DNA from: an uncultured Anaerolineaceae bacterium
Lineage (GTDB): Bacteria; Chloroflexota; Anaerolineae; Anaerolineales; Anaerolineaceae
Length of the DNA: 11,421 nt
Direction of reading: 5' to 3'
NCBI GenBank assembly: GCA_937920255.1
Contig: CALDSL010000098.1
Location: 1-11,421 of the forward strand
Shown: positions 1 through 6,269 of the stretch, piece by piece
Layout: each line of letters opens with the position of its first letter
Position numbering within the stretch: the first letter of the stretch is position 1
The notes under the pieces: generated by a model
What the model saw: the letters and a program-made list of their open reading frames with translations, nothing else
Told to the model about the DNA's origin: nothing
Database searches by the model: none
Program-made: the position numbers and the translations under genes

Positions 1-100
1 TGACCCCCAGCCGCGGCGAGCGCAGGGCGCGCATGACCAGCCAGCCGAAGAAGACGGCGAGCGCGATCAGCAGAACGAATACGAGGATATTGACAATCAC
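1..100 (-). CDS. N-terminal fragment of a membrane-anchored protein
   Basis: Only the first 33 codons are inside the window; the gene continues off the left edge. The start is a GTG at 100-98 with a strong ribosome binding site (AGAGGAGGG on the minus strand, 105-113). An ATG two bases upstream on this strand is followed at once by TGA, so GTG decides the frame. The visible protein begins with about 20 hydrophobic residues (VNILVFVLLIALAVFF) and then a positive stretch (RALRSPRL). This is a single transmembrane anchor or uncleaved signal with the following part probably cytoplasmic, or the first helix of a multi-pass protein. The function cannot be told from this fragment. It is too short for the usual ORF length cut-off, but the strong ribosome binding site and clean hydrophobic segment make it credible. 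Confidence 0.6.
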   Translation of the reverse strand, partial: MIVNILVFVLLIALAVFFGWLVMRALRSPRLGV

Positions 101-115
101 ATTTCCCTCCTCTGG

Positions 116-132
116 ACGGGCGGATCGCCCGT
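116..132 (-). promoter_or_regulatory. Hairpin in the 5' leader of the left-edge gene
   Basis: A perfect 7-bp stem (ACGGGCG / CGCCCGT) with a 3-base loop lies a few bases upstream of the ribosome binding site of the fragment gene at 1-100. It could shield or position the ribosome binding site, or it may be chance in GC-rich DNA. There is no U-tract, so it is not a terminator. Confidence 0.25.
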
Positions 133-238
133 GCGATTGAAAATAGACTAAAACGACCTACTTAGAATATATTAATCTCGATACGTCCGGGAATCGTTAC
201 GGAAAAAGCTGGTCGCACATTGTGGGCACGCGAAGTGA

Positions 239-387
239 GTAGGGGCGGACCTACGTGTCCGCCCGCCAGAAGCATTTTCGTAAAGAGCATATGTAGGCCA
301 AAGTCCTGCTTGCCGATCGATCTTTGTGTCTATCACGGCGTCAATTGGCAGTAGCCGCGGCGGGCGGACACGTAGGTCCGCCCCTAC
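239..387. repeat. 29-bp perfect inverted repeat pair (REPIN-like), arms 239-267 and 359-387
   Basis: The 29 bases at 239-267 recur exactly as the reverse complement at 359-387, with 91 bases between. Each arm is itself a palindrome: 8-bp stems GGGCGGAC / GTCCGCCC around a 6-base loop. Two inverted palindromes a short distance apart is the architecture called REPIN or BIME. A related shorter element (sharing AGGGGCGGAC) is at 7811-7840. No transposase or coding capacity is seen between the arms. Such GC-rich palindromes are usually spread in intergenic DNA; copy number elsewhere cannot be judged here. Confidence 0.75.
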
Positions 388-551
388 GATTGCAAATTGG
401 CCTGTAACAGACGCACAACTTGATGAGTGGATGCGATATTACGTCACAATTAAGGCGCGGCTTTACAGTACACAACAGATTTTGCGTCTTTACGATGGCC
501 GCGAAGGGTGTGGGGTCTTGCGAAGATGTGATTGGCAAAATACGCAGAGTC

Positions 552-592
552 AAAAAAACACCGCTCTGGGCTGTTGGGCCTGAGCGGTGTTT
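552..592 (-). terminator. Intrinsic terminator, minus strand
   Basis: A perfect 11-bp stem (556-566 with 582-592) encloses a 15-base loop, followed on the minus strand by a run of seven U (552-558, partly in the stem). On the plus strand only three T follow the stem, so it works best for minus-strand transcription. No minus-strand protein gene ends here; it most likely ends the candidate RNA. Confidence 0.7.
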
Positions 593-718
593 CCCTCGGC
601 AAGATCATCGCGGTCACCCCTGTTTGCAGTATTCGCTGCCTTGACCGTATGATCCCCGCCGTTTGGCCCGGTTTCCCCATGCGTTTTCGCAACCCGGACC
701 AGGGTGAATTTTTTATTC

Positions 719-750
719 AAAAAAGCGAACCAGCGCTTGCCGGTTTCGCT
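719..750 (-). terminator. Second intrinsic terminator or attenuator, minus strand
   Basis: The stem 724-734 with 739-750 has 11 pairs, one bulged base and the loop AAGC, and is followed on the minus strand by six U (719-724). Pair 732/741 is G-U on the minus strand and a mismatch on the plus strand. It lies inside the candidate RNA, so it could end a first short RNA of about 100 nt or act as an internal attenuator. Confidence 0.6.
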
Positions 751-828
751 ATTTGCTCCACGAAGACCAATTCTTCCAATGGAAGAAAAGCGACCAGATG
801 TTGGTCTCCGTTTCATCGCATTACACAA

Positions 829-857
829 ACTATAACGAAAGGGTTTATAATTTGTTA
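829..857 (-). promoter_or_regulatory. Weak possible promoter of the candidate RNA
   Basis: On the minus strand a TATAGT box (829-834) lies 17 bases after a poor -35 (TAACAA, 852-857). Predicted start is near 822, about a dozen bases before the first stem. A plus-strand TATAAT at 846-851 overlaps it, so this AT-rich patch may be read either way. The -35 match is weak. Confidence 0.25.
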
Positions 858-972
858 CAGAATTGTGATGAAAGTTCCAGCACGAATTTTCGTAACGGTG
901 CTCTCCTTATGCAATTGTTTCTTCATATTGGAAAATCTATCTGTTCTGCTACTTTCTTTGTACCCCTGCTAT

Positions 973-981
973 TGTTATAAT
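973..981 (+). promoter_or_regulatory. Extended -10 promoter of the sigma factor operon
   Basis: TGTTATAAT is a perfect extended -10 (TG-N-TATAAT). No good -35 is present at 17 bases, as is tolerated for extended -10 promoters. Transcription would start near 988 and give a leader of about 70 bases before the sigma factor start at 1059. It looks like a housekeeping promoter rather than an ECF-type one. Confidence 0.5.
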
Positions 982-1058
982 GGACGTTTGAACCAACCAC
1001 TTGGGAGTAACGAGATCTGTAACAAATTTTGCAATGCTGCGTTCTTAAGGATGAGAGC

Positions 1059-1619
1059 ATGCCTGATGGGCGTGACTTAGTGGATGCTGTATTAATACAG
1101 AAGGCACAGCAAGGTTCCACGGAAGCGTTCGGTACGTTATACGAACGTTACCATGCAACCATATTCCGCTTTGTCTGCCTCAGAATCAGCTCTCCGCAGG
1201 ACGCAGAAGACCTCACGGATGATATCTTCCTGCGCGCGTGGAACAATGTGCATAAGTATGACGAACGTGGGATTCCATTCGCGGCCTACCTCTTTCAGAT
1301 CGCCCGCAACGCGCTGATCGACCACTACCGCAAGAACCGCGCCACCATCACTTCCATTGAGGATCTCAACGTAGCCGCAATGGACCCGGAACCGGAGGAT
1401 GCTGTTTCACATCGTTTGGAATTTCAGGAACTGCAACGGCGAATGGAATTCCTACCCGAAGATTACCAAACTGTGCTTAACCTGCGTTTTCTCAGCGGCC
1501 TGTCACCCGAAGAAACTGCCCGGATGATGAACCGCTCGGAAGGCGCCGTACGTGTGCTTCAATTCCGGGCACTCACCGCGTTGAAGCGATTGATGGTCAA
1601 AGGTGGTCTAGATGGTTGA
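1059..1619 (+). CDS. ECF-type RNA polymerase sigma factor (sigma-70 family)
   Basis: This 186-residue protein has the two-domain layout of ECF sigma factors, which direct RNA polymerase to special promoters. Region 2 spans about residues 25-94, including DAEDLTDDIFLRAW (48-61) and FAAYLFQIARNALIDHYRKNR, the -10 recognition part. A short acidic linker (about 100-127) follows. Region 4 is about 128-178 (LPEDYQTVLNLRFLSGLSPEETA, then the recognition helix near SEGAVRVLQFRAL). The start chosen is ATG 1059, which has AAGGA at 1047-1051, 7 bases upstream. An in-frame TTG at 1029 would add 10 residues but lacks a ribosome binding site. Its stop codon overlaps the start of the next gene by 8 bases, so the two are translationally coupled. 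That partner probably controls it. The ECF subgroup and target genes cannot be read from this window. Confidence 0.92.
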   Translation: MPDGRDLVDAVLIQKAQQGSTEAFGTLYERYHATIFRFVCLRISSPQDAEDLTDDIFLRAWNNVHKYDERGIPFAAYLFQIARNALIDHYRKNRATITSIEDLNVAAMDPEPEDAVSHRLEFQELQRRMEFLPEDYQTVLNLRFLSGLSPEETARMMNRSEGAVRVLQFRALTALKRLMVKGGLDG

Positions 1620-2883
1620 CACCGAACAGCGAACAGCTCTGATATTACAAACCTGCATCGAAGCGATTCAGACTGGGCAGGATACCCTTGAGGGTGTTCT
1701 CCGACGCTACCCCGAGCTTGAAGAGACCTTGCGACCACAGCTCGAAAACGCTTTGTGGCTGATGGATCGCAGTCACCTGGTCTCTCCCGACCCGGCATTG
1801 CTCCCGGCACGTCGCCAGCGCTTCGAAGCCCGCCTGCGCGCGCAGCAACGCGCCGCGCGCCCGTCCTTTAAGGACACCCTGCTCTCGGTCTTCCGGCTGC
1901 CGCCTGTGGCGCTGCGCGCGGCTTTCACCGCGCTGCTGGTGCTCATGCTGCTGGTGGGCACCGACCGCGTGGTTACCGCCACCGAAGGCTCGATCCCGGG
2001 CGAACCGGGCTACAACGTCAAACGCACGGTCGAGAGCATCTCTCTGGCCGTCGCGCCCGACCCGGGCCAGCGCATTGTGCTGCACCTGGAGTATTCCGAG
2101 CGCCGGTTGGACGAGGTGAACGTGCTGGTGGACCAGTCGCGCTTCAGCGACGCCACCCAGACCCTGGATGAGTTCGAGCAGCAGGTGCGTTCCGCGGTGG
2201 CTTCGCTTGACCGCGTGGCCGACCAGGACACAGTGCACAAAGAACTGCTGGCCATGACAATCCAGGACACGCTCACCGGCCATACGCGCAAGCTGGACGA
2301 GATCCTGCCCAAGATGCCGGCCGCCGGGAAACCCGCGGTGCAATCGGCTATGCTGGTCTCAAATGACGGCGTGGTGGTGGCTTCGACGGCAATCAAGCGG
2401 CTGATGACCCTGCAGACCCCGCAGCCCACCGGCATGTTCGCGGTGCCGACCCTGTTTGGGACGGAGACTTCGTTCTTCTTCCCCACCGCCACCGAAGAGG
2501 TCTTCAGCCTGCCGTACCTGACGCCGACCGAGGAGTTCAAGCAGATTTTCTCCTCCACCACGGCGCCCGAGGCGACCAGCGGGCCGGCCCAGCGCAATAC
2601 CGCCGTTCCGACCCTGCCGTTCTTCAACGTGACCGCCACGCCCAGGCCGACGCTGCCGAGCGACGATCCGACGCCGATCCCGACCCTGCCGCCCGCGCCT
2701 TCGCGCACGCCGCAGCCCACGCCGACCGCGCCGACCAGTTCGCCCACGCCAGAGCCGACGCTTTCCAACGTGTACACGCCCACGCCGACGTCTCAGCCGA
2801 CCGCGCTGCCGGTCAACGAATCGCCGGTGCCGCCGGCTAACGGCAACCAGCCCACGCCCCAGCCTCCGACGCCGGAGCCGTAA
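1612..2883 (+). CDS. DUF5667-like membrane protein with Pro/Thr tail, probable anti-sigma partner
   Basis: The protein has 423 residues. Residues 1-90 are a charged, mostly helical cytoplasmic domain (YPELEETLRPQLE at about 33-45). One transmembrane helix follows at about 96-117. After it comes a segment typical of DUF5667 (PGEPGYNVKRTVES at 129-142, then YSERRLDEVNVLVDQ), predicted outside the membrane and helical to about residue 235. From about residue 316 to the end it is low-complexity Pro/Thr/Ser with many TPTP and PTP units. Such tails often span cell wall or are glycosylated. The start ATG 1612 overlaps the sigma gene by 8 bases and has AGGTGG 5 bases upstream. The overlap and the N-in single-helix topology suggest it holds the sigma factor at the membrane; that is inference. 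No zinc-binding HxxxCxxC anti-sigma motif is seen, so it is not a ZAS-type anti-sigma. A strong terminator follows. Confidence 0.8.
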   Translation: MVDTEQRTALILQTCIEAIQTGQDTLEGVLRRYPELEETLRPQLENALWLMDRSHLVSPDPALLPARRQRFEARLRAQQRAARPSFKDTLLSVFRLPPVALRAAFTALLVLMLLVGTDRVVTATEGSIPGEPGYNVKRTVESISLAVAPDPGQRIVLHLEYSERRLDEVNVLVDQSRFSDATQTLDEFEQQVRSAVASLDRVADQDTVHKELLAMTIQDTLTGHTRKLDEILPKMPAAGKPAVQSAMLVSNDGVVVASTAIKRLMTLQTPQPTGMFAVPTLFGTETSFFFPTATEEVFSLPYLTPTEEFKQIFSSTTAPEATSGPAQRNTAVPTLPFFNVTATPRPTLPSDDPTPIPTLPPAPSRTPQPTPTAPTSSPTPEPTLSNVYTPTPTSQPTALPVNESPVPPANGNQPTPQPPTPEP

Positions 2884-2901
2884 TTTTCCCAGCCATACCC
2901 G

Positions 2902-2932
2902 GCCCGCAGTGACACCCACTGCGGGCTTTTTT
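2902..2932 (+). terminator. Intrinsic terminator of the sigma factor operon
   Basis: A perfect 10-bp stem (GCCCGCAGTG at 2902-2911 with CACTGCGGGC at 2917-2926), a 5-base loop and a run of six T (2927-2932). It lies 18 bases after the stop codon of the DUF5667-like gene. Confidence 0.92.
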
Positions 2933-2935
2933 GTT

Positions 2936-2944
2936 TGTTATAAT
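2936..2944 (+). promoter_or_regulatory. Possible extended -10 just after the terminator
   Basis: TGTTATAAT follows directly on the U-tract of the terminator. It matches the extended -10 seen at 973-981. No -35 is recognisable because that position lies in the terminator stem. It would give the MFS gene a leader of about 270 bases containing repeats. Confidence 0.35.
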
Positions 2945-2994
2945 CAACGCATTCCGCCATATACCGGGTCACCTATGACGGTTGCAGAAATCTG

Positions 2995-3068
2995 TAGGGT
3001 TGCGGTCGCTTTTCAGACCGCACCGCCAGCCCCGATGGTCAAAACGGTGCGGTTTGAGGAACAACCGC
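2995..3068. repeat. Pair of inverted palindromes (REPIN-like), copies 2995-3025 and 3045-3068
   Basis: The first copy is a hairpin (GCGGTC 3002-3007 with GACCGC 3016-3021). The second, 3045-3068, is its reverse complement with 19 of 24 positions identical; all differences are transitions and most fall in the loop. The two copies can also pair with each other through AGACCGCACCG and CGGTGCGGTTT. A third copy of the same family is at 7159-7188. This element takes up much of the 338-base gap 2884-3221. The rest of that gap holds a terminator, promoter-like boxes and no credible gene. Confidence 0.65.
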
Positions 3069-3179
3069 GCACTACAAACCTGACCAACGCTCTATTCGTG
3101 CCACACCGCTCTCCCGAAGGACGTTCCCGCAAGAACATCGGGACGATGCGGGACGGTGTGCGGGTCCGATTTTTTCGTT

Positions 3180-3185
3180 TACAAT
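3180..3185 (+). promoter_or_regulatory. Possible -10 box of the MFS gene
   Basis: TACAAT preceded by a T-rich stretch (3169-3180). Transcription would start near 3192, giving a 30-base leader with AGGA at 3212-3215, 6 bases before the MFS start. No convincing -35 is present. Confidence 0.4.
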
Positions 3186-3221
3186 CATGTTAAATCCCTT
3201 TCCGCCAAAGCAGGATCCCTT

Positions 3222-4415
3222 ATGACCGCCATCGAACAAACAGCCGCCGCTTCCGAGGACTTCCAAACCGAACCCGTGGTGACCATTGCCGTGGCGCACG
3301 GCGCCCACGACACCTACTTCTCCTTCCTGCCCACCATTCTGCCGGTGCTGATGGAGAAGCTTTCATTGAACACCGCTCAGGGTGGGGCGCTGGCGATTTT
3401 TTACCAGGGCATGGCGCTGGTACAGCCGCTGGTGGGCTATCTGGCCGACCGCGCCAACCTGCGCTCAATCATCATCATCGCGCCGGCGCTGAGCGGGGCG
3501 ATGGTGTCGCTGGTGGGCGTGGCGCCCAGTTATGCGCTGGTGGCTTTCCTGCTGATGGTCGCCGGGTTGAGCAACGCCGGTTTGCACGCGCTGGCGCCGG
3601 CCCTGATCGCGCATCTTTCGGGGCGCAAAGTGGGACGGGGGATGAGCATCTTCATGGTGGGCGGCGAGCTGGGCTTTGCGCTGGGTCCGCTGGCGGTGGT
3701 TCCGGTGATCCAGAGCTATGGGCTGGGCGGCATGCCGGCGCTGATGGTGCTGGGGATGGTCGTCAGCGCGTACCTGTATGTGCGTCTGCGCCGCGCGCCG
3801 GACTGGCAGATGCCGGTCGCGCCGGCGGGCGGGCTTTCGATGCGCCAGGGGCTGGTGTTGATGCGCCCGGTGATGCTGCCGCTCTCCGGGCTGTTCTTCG
3901 TCAATTCGTTCCTGTACGTGCATCTGAGCACGTACCTGCCCACCTTCCTTACTGGCGAGGGCTCGACCCTGATGCTGGCGGGTGTGTCGTTCACCGTATT
4001 TCAACTGGCGGGCACGCTGGGCACGCTGGTGAGCGGGTGGATTTCGGACCGGTTCGGGCGGCAGTTTATTTTGCTGTTCTCGGCGGTGGCCACGCCGCTG
4101 TTCACGTTTGTGTTCCTGTTTGTGGGCGGTTGGTGGCAGATCCCGGCGCTGGCCGGGGCGGGGTTCGCCTCGTACTGCACCGCGCCCTCGCTGATGGCGA
4201 TGGTGCAGGAGAATTATCCCAGGCAGCGCGCGATGGCCAACGGGATGTACATGATGCTGAACTTTGTGATCCGCTCGATCGTGATCCTGATTGTCGGCGC
4301 GCTGGCGGATTGGGTCGGGCTGCGCGCAGTGTTTACGGTAAGCACCTTCGCCGCCTTCCTGGCCGTGCCGTTTGTGCTCATGCTGCCGGGGGCGAAGGGG
4401 GAGGGGTTGTCGTAG
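3222..4415 (+). CDS. MFS transporter, fosmidomycin-resistance (Fsr)-like
   Basis: This 397-residue protein is hydrophobic throughout, with about 12 membrane helices after a polar N-terminus of about 18 residues. It shows both MFS loop motifs: GYLADRANLRS (72-82, between helices 2 and 3) and GWISDRFGRQ (272-281, the same loop in the second half). The start AVAHGAHDTYFSFLPTILP and the stretch GRGMSIFMVGGELGFALGP (138-156) resemble the Fsr branch, whose E. coli member exports fosmidomycin. The substrate here is unknown. A TMpred/InterPro style search would confirm the branch. The start ATG 3222 is chosen because AGGA lies 6 bases upstream. An upstream extension of 22 codons has no ribosome binding site and is not membrane-like. 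It converges on the kinase gene with 29 bases between and no clear terminator. Confidence 0.88.
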   Translation: MTAIEQTAAASEDFQTEPVVTIAVAHGAHDTYFSFLPTILPVLMEKLSLNTAQGGALAIFYQGMALVQPLVGYLADRANLRSIIIIAPALSGAMVSLVGVAPSYALVAFLLMVAGLSNAGLHALAPALIAHLSGRKVGRGMSIFMVGGELGFALGPLAVVPVIQSYGLGGMPALMVLGMVVSAYLYVRLRRAPDWQMPVAPAGGLSMRQGLVLMRPVMLPLSGLFFVNSFLYVHLSTYLPTFLTGEGSTLMLAGVSFTVFQLAGTLGTLVSGWISDRFGRQFILLFSAVATPLFTFVFLFVGGWWQIPALAGAGFASYCTAPSLMAMVQENYPRQRAMANGMYMMLNFVIRSIVILIVGALADWVGLRAVFTVSTFAAFLAVPFVLMLPGAKGEGLS

Positions 4416-4444
4416 GCGGAGGAGATTTTTCGGCGTGGTGGGAC

Positions 4445-6001
4445 CTACCGCTTCTTTTCCAGAATCTCCTGCAGATCGTGGTACAGGGGTTTGAGGCGGT
4501 CGTAGAGTTTGAGATAGACCTTGGTGTACAGCTCGTCGTAGATCTCGTGGGCCTTGGGGTCGGGCTGGAAGGTGTCGCCCAGGTGGGTCATGGCGCTCAC
4601 CGCGGCGGTGAAATCGTTGTGGATGCCCAGCCCCACGCTGGCGTCGATGGCCGCGCCCAGGCCGCTGGCTTCATATAAATGCGGCCGGGAGACGGGCAGC
4701 CCGAAGATATCGGCGGTGATTTGCATGGCCTTGAGGCTCTGGCTGCCGCCGCCGGCCACGCGCAACTGGCGGATGGGCGTGCGCGTGGCGCGCTGCATCC
4801 GCTCCGCGCCTTCGCGCAGGGCATAGCCCAGACCTTCGAGGATGGCGCGGTAGAAATGGCCGCGCGTGTGCACGTCGGCGAAACCGACCACGGCGCCTTT
4901 GGCCTCCGGACCGGGGATCTTCAACCCGGGCGACCAGTAGGGCTGGAGCACCAGACCGTGGCTGCCGGGCGGGATGTCTTTCACCAGGTCGTCGAACAGT
5001 TCTTCCGGCTCGACCCCCAGCAGGCGCGCCATGTTTTCCTCGCGCTCGCCGAACTCGTTTTTGAACCAGGTCACCATCCAGAAGCCGCGGTAGACCTGGA
5101 TCTCCAGGCTGTAGGCGCCGGGGACGGCCGAGGGGTAGGGGGGAATGAGCGGGATGGCCTCGACGTAGCGGCGGTGGGTGGTGTTGATGGTGGCGGTGGT
5201 GCCGTAGCTGAGGCAGCCGGTGTCGGGCTCGATGCAGCCGGCGCCGATCACTTCGCAGGCCTTGTCGGCGGCGGCGGCGATCAGCGGCAGCCCGCGCGGG
5301 ATACCGGTGGCCTCCGACGCTTCGGCGCTGATCTCGCCCAGCACGCCGGACGGCGGCACCAGTTCGGGCAACTTTTCCTTCTCGACCGGGACGGCCTGCC
5401 ATTTCCAGTCCCACCACTTGGACCAGTGCAGGTTTTTATAATCGAAGGGGATGTAGGCCACCTGGCAGCCGACTGAATCGACGTACTTGCCCACCAGTTT
5501 GTGGGTCAGGTAGCCGGATAGCAGCAGGTATTTGTGGGTCTGCTTCCACAGATCGGGCTGGTGCTTACGCAGCCAGTTGGCTTCGGCCTCGGCTTGCAGG
5601 TAGGCCACCGTCTCGCTCATGCCCGAGAGCCGGAAGGCCAGCCCCCACGGCCCGCCAACCGGTTTGAGCCCCTGGGTGCGGCGCTGATCCAGCCACACGA
5701 TGGCCGGGCGCAGCGGCTGGCCGTCCTTATCCAGGTTGATCACGGTGGAGCGCTGGGTGGTGAGCGCCACCCCGGCGATGGCCTCGCGGTCGACGCCTTC
5801 GATCTGCCACAGGCCCTGGCAGGCGGCGCACACCGCGTCCCAGAACACCTGCGGGTCCTGCTCGGCCAGGCCGGGCGCGGTGGAATAATACGGCTCGATC
5901 GGCACGCGGTGCCTGGCAAGCAGGTTGCCGGACGGGTCAAACAACAGGGCGCGCACAGACTGCGTGCCGTTATCGATGGCTAACATCAGGTCGCGGGGCA
6001 T
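4445..6001 (-). CDS. FGGY-family carbohydrate kinase, substrate unknown
   Basis: This 518-residue cytoplasmic protein has the two-lobed FGGY kinase fold, which phosphorylates sugars or polyols with ATP. The N-lobe phosphate loop is AIDNGTQSVRALLFD (8-22, D10). TTQRSTVINLDKDG (81-94) and LRPAIVWLDQRR (97-108) follow as in xylulokinase and glycerol kinase. The probable catalytic base is D246 in AAAADKACEVIGAG. The C-lobe shows SYGTTATI (265-272), the FGGY signature region AVVGFADVHTRGHFYRAILE (370-389) and the adenosine loop AGGGSQSLKA (416-425). Length fits the family (about 490-520). It is more like the xylulokinase/COG1070 group than classic glycerol kinase, but the substrate should not be named. 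No sugar transporter or isomerase lies nearby to help; the convergent MFS gene is not obviously linked. No ribosome binding site precedes the ATG (see promoter at 6008-6016). Confidence 0.9.
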   Translation of the reverse strand: MPRDLMLAIDNGTQSVRALLFDPSGNLLARHRVPIEPYYSTAPGLAEQDPQVFWDAVCAACQGLWQIEGVDREAIAGVALTTQRSTVINLDKDGQPLRPAIVWLDQRRTQGLKPVGGPWGLAFRLSGMSETVAYLQAEAEANWLRKHQPDLWKQTHKYLLLSGYLTHKLVGKYVDSVGCQVAYIPFDYKNLHWSKWWDWKWQAVPVEKEKLPELVPPSGVLGEISAEASEATGIPRGLPLIAAAADKACEVIGAGCIEPDTGCLSYGTTATINTTHRRYVEAIPLIPPYPSAVPGAYSLEIQVYRGFWMVTWFKNEFGEREENMARLLGVEPEELFDDLVKDIPPGSHGLVLQPYWSPGLKIPGPEAKGAVVGFADVHTRGHFYRAILEGLGYALREGAERMQRATRTPIRQLRVAGGGSQSLKAMQITADIFGLPVSRPHLYEASGLGAAIDASVGLGIHNDFTAAVSAMTHLGDTFQPDPKAHEIYDELYTKVYLKLYDRLKPLYHDLQEILEKKR

Positions 6002-6007
6002 GGGAAT

Positions 6008-6016
6008 ATTGTATCA
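6008..6016 (-). promoter_or_regulatory. Extended -10 promoter of the kinase, suggesting a leaderless mRNA
   Basis: On the minus strand TGATACAAT (TG-N-TACAAT) ends 6 bases before the kinase ATG at 6001. A start seven bases after the box would fall on the A of the ATG. The bases just before the ATG (ATTCCC) hold no ribosome binding site, which fits a leaderless transcript. No -35 is clear. Confidence 0.5.
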
Positions 6017-6081
6017 CGTTCGGTTGTTCGCCCTGGCGCAGTGTATGGAGTAGAATGAAGAAAGAACGTACCTCCCACCAA

Positions 6082-6215
6082 CTCCCCCCAAATGGCAAAA
6101 AACGCCATTTGGAGGGAGCGTACCCCCCTCCAGCTCCCCCCAAATGGCAAAAAACGCCATTTGGAGGGAGAGTTAAAGCCTCCCTCCATTTTCGGTTTTT
6201 GAAAATGGGGGGAGG
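6082..6215. repeat. Cluster of three related hairpin repeats (two direct, one inverted)
   Basis: A 37-base unit occurs twice without change (6082-6118 and 6134-6170). Each forms a stem of CTCCC-CCAAATGGC with GCCATTTGG-AGGGAG around an A-rich loop. A third unit (6179-6215) lies in the opposite orientation, with a 15-bp stem (one G-U) and a 7-base loop. Its C-rich flank matches those of the first two, but its inner stem reads ATTTTC/GAAAAT instead of AAATGGC/GCCATTT. The bases changed on both sides of the stem, so the hairpin is kept. The cluster sits between the divergent kinase and VOC genes. It looks like REP-type repetitive DNA. It could also sit in the 5' leader of the VOC gene. Confidence 0.8.
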
Positions 6216-6269
6216 TTGGAGGGGGGTGGAGTCTGGCACAGCCAACAAATTACCATTTAAGGAGCAAAT

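Larger units (their letters stand above)
552..822 (-). ncRNA. Candidate structured non-coding RNA
   Basis: This gene-free stretch folds on the minus strand into consecutive stems: 801-809 with 762-770 (9 pairs), 771-777 with 781-787, a terminator-like hairpin 724-750, 691-701 with 664-673, a long imperfect hairpin 642-660 with 598-616 (about 17 pairs; apical stem 636-639 with 626-629), and a final terminator hairpin 556-592. Five pairs are G-U on the minus strand but would be A-C mismatches on the plus strand (808/763, 732/741, 698/667, 655/602, 656/601). This points to minus-strand RNA. Both U-tracts also read correctly only on the minus strand. The 5' end is a guess from a TATAGT box at 829-834. 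I do not recognise an RNA family. The motif resembles neither SRP, tmRNA, RNase P nor a T-box. It could also be two shorter RNAs, split at the first terminator. Confidence 0.45.

Noticed and set aside
326..583. 85-residue plus-strand reading frame, and overlapping frames at 341-553, 420-644, 450-692 and 532-1080
   Set aside because: They run through the 29-bp repeat arm, the terminator hairpin or the structured region, have no ribosome binding site and no recognisable protein pattern.
545..640. T-box-like string (AGGGGTGACCGCG on the minus strand) before a terminator
   Set aside because: It lacks the UGGN needed to pair with the tRNA end, most of it is paired in a hairpin, and no aminoacyl-tRNA synthetase or amino acid gene follows.
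550..828. 92-residue minus-strand frame
   Set aside because: It contains two intrinsic terminators in its own strand, which a real gene would not, and the protein looks random.
846..851. Plus-strand TATAAT upstream of the sigma gene
   Set aside because: There is no good -35 at usual spacing, and the extended -10 at 973-981 is closer and better; kept only as a minor alternative.
2975..3193. 72-codon frame beginning ATG after the terminator
   Set aside because: It spans both REPIN-like palindromes and has no ribosome binding site.
3187..3225. 12-codon frame whose TGA overlaps the MFS ATG (ATGA)
   Set aside because: Its ATG lies upstream of the predicted transcription start and has no ribosome binding site, so it is probably chance.
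4037..4678. 213-residue plus-strand frame across the MFS and kinase ends
   Set aside because: It is a shadow frame of two well-supported genes, typical of GC-rich DNA.
6082..6170. CRISPR array
   Set aside because: There are only two identical units, they are long hairpins, and the 15-base gap is too short for a spacer; no cas gene is present.
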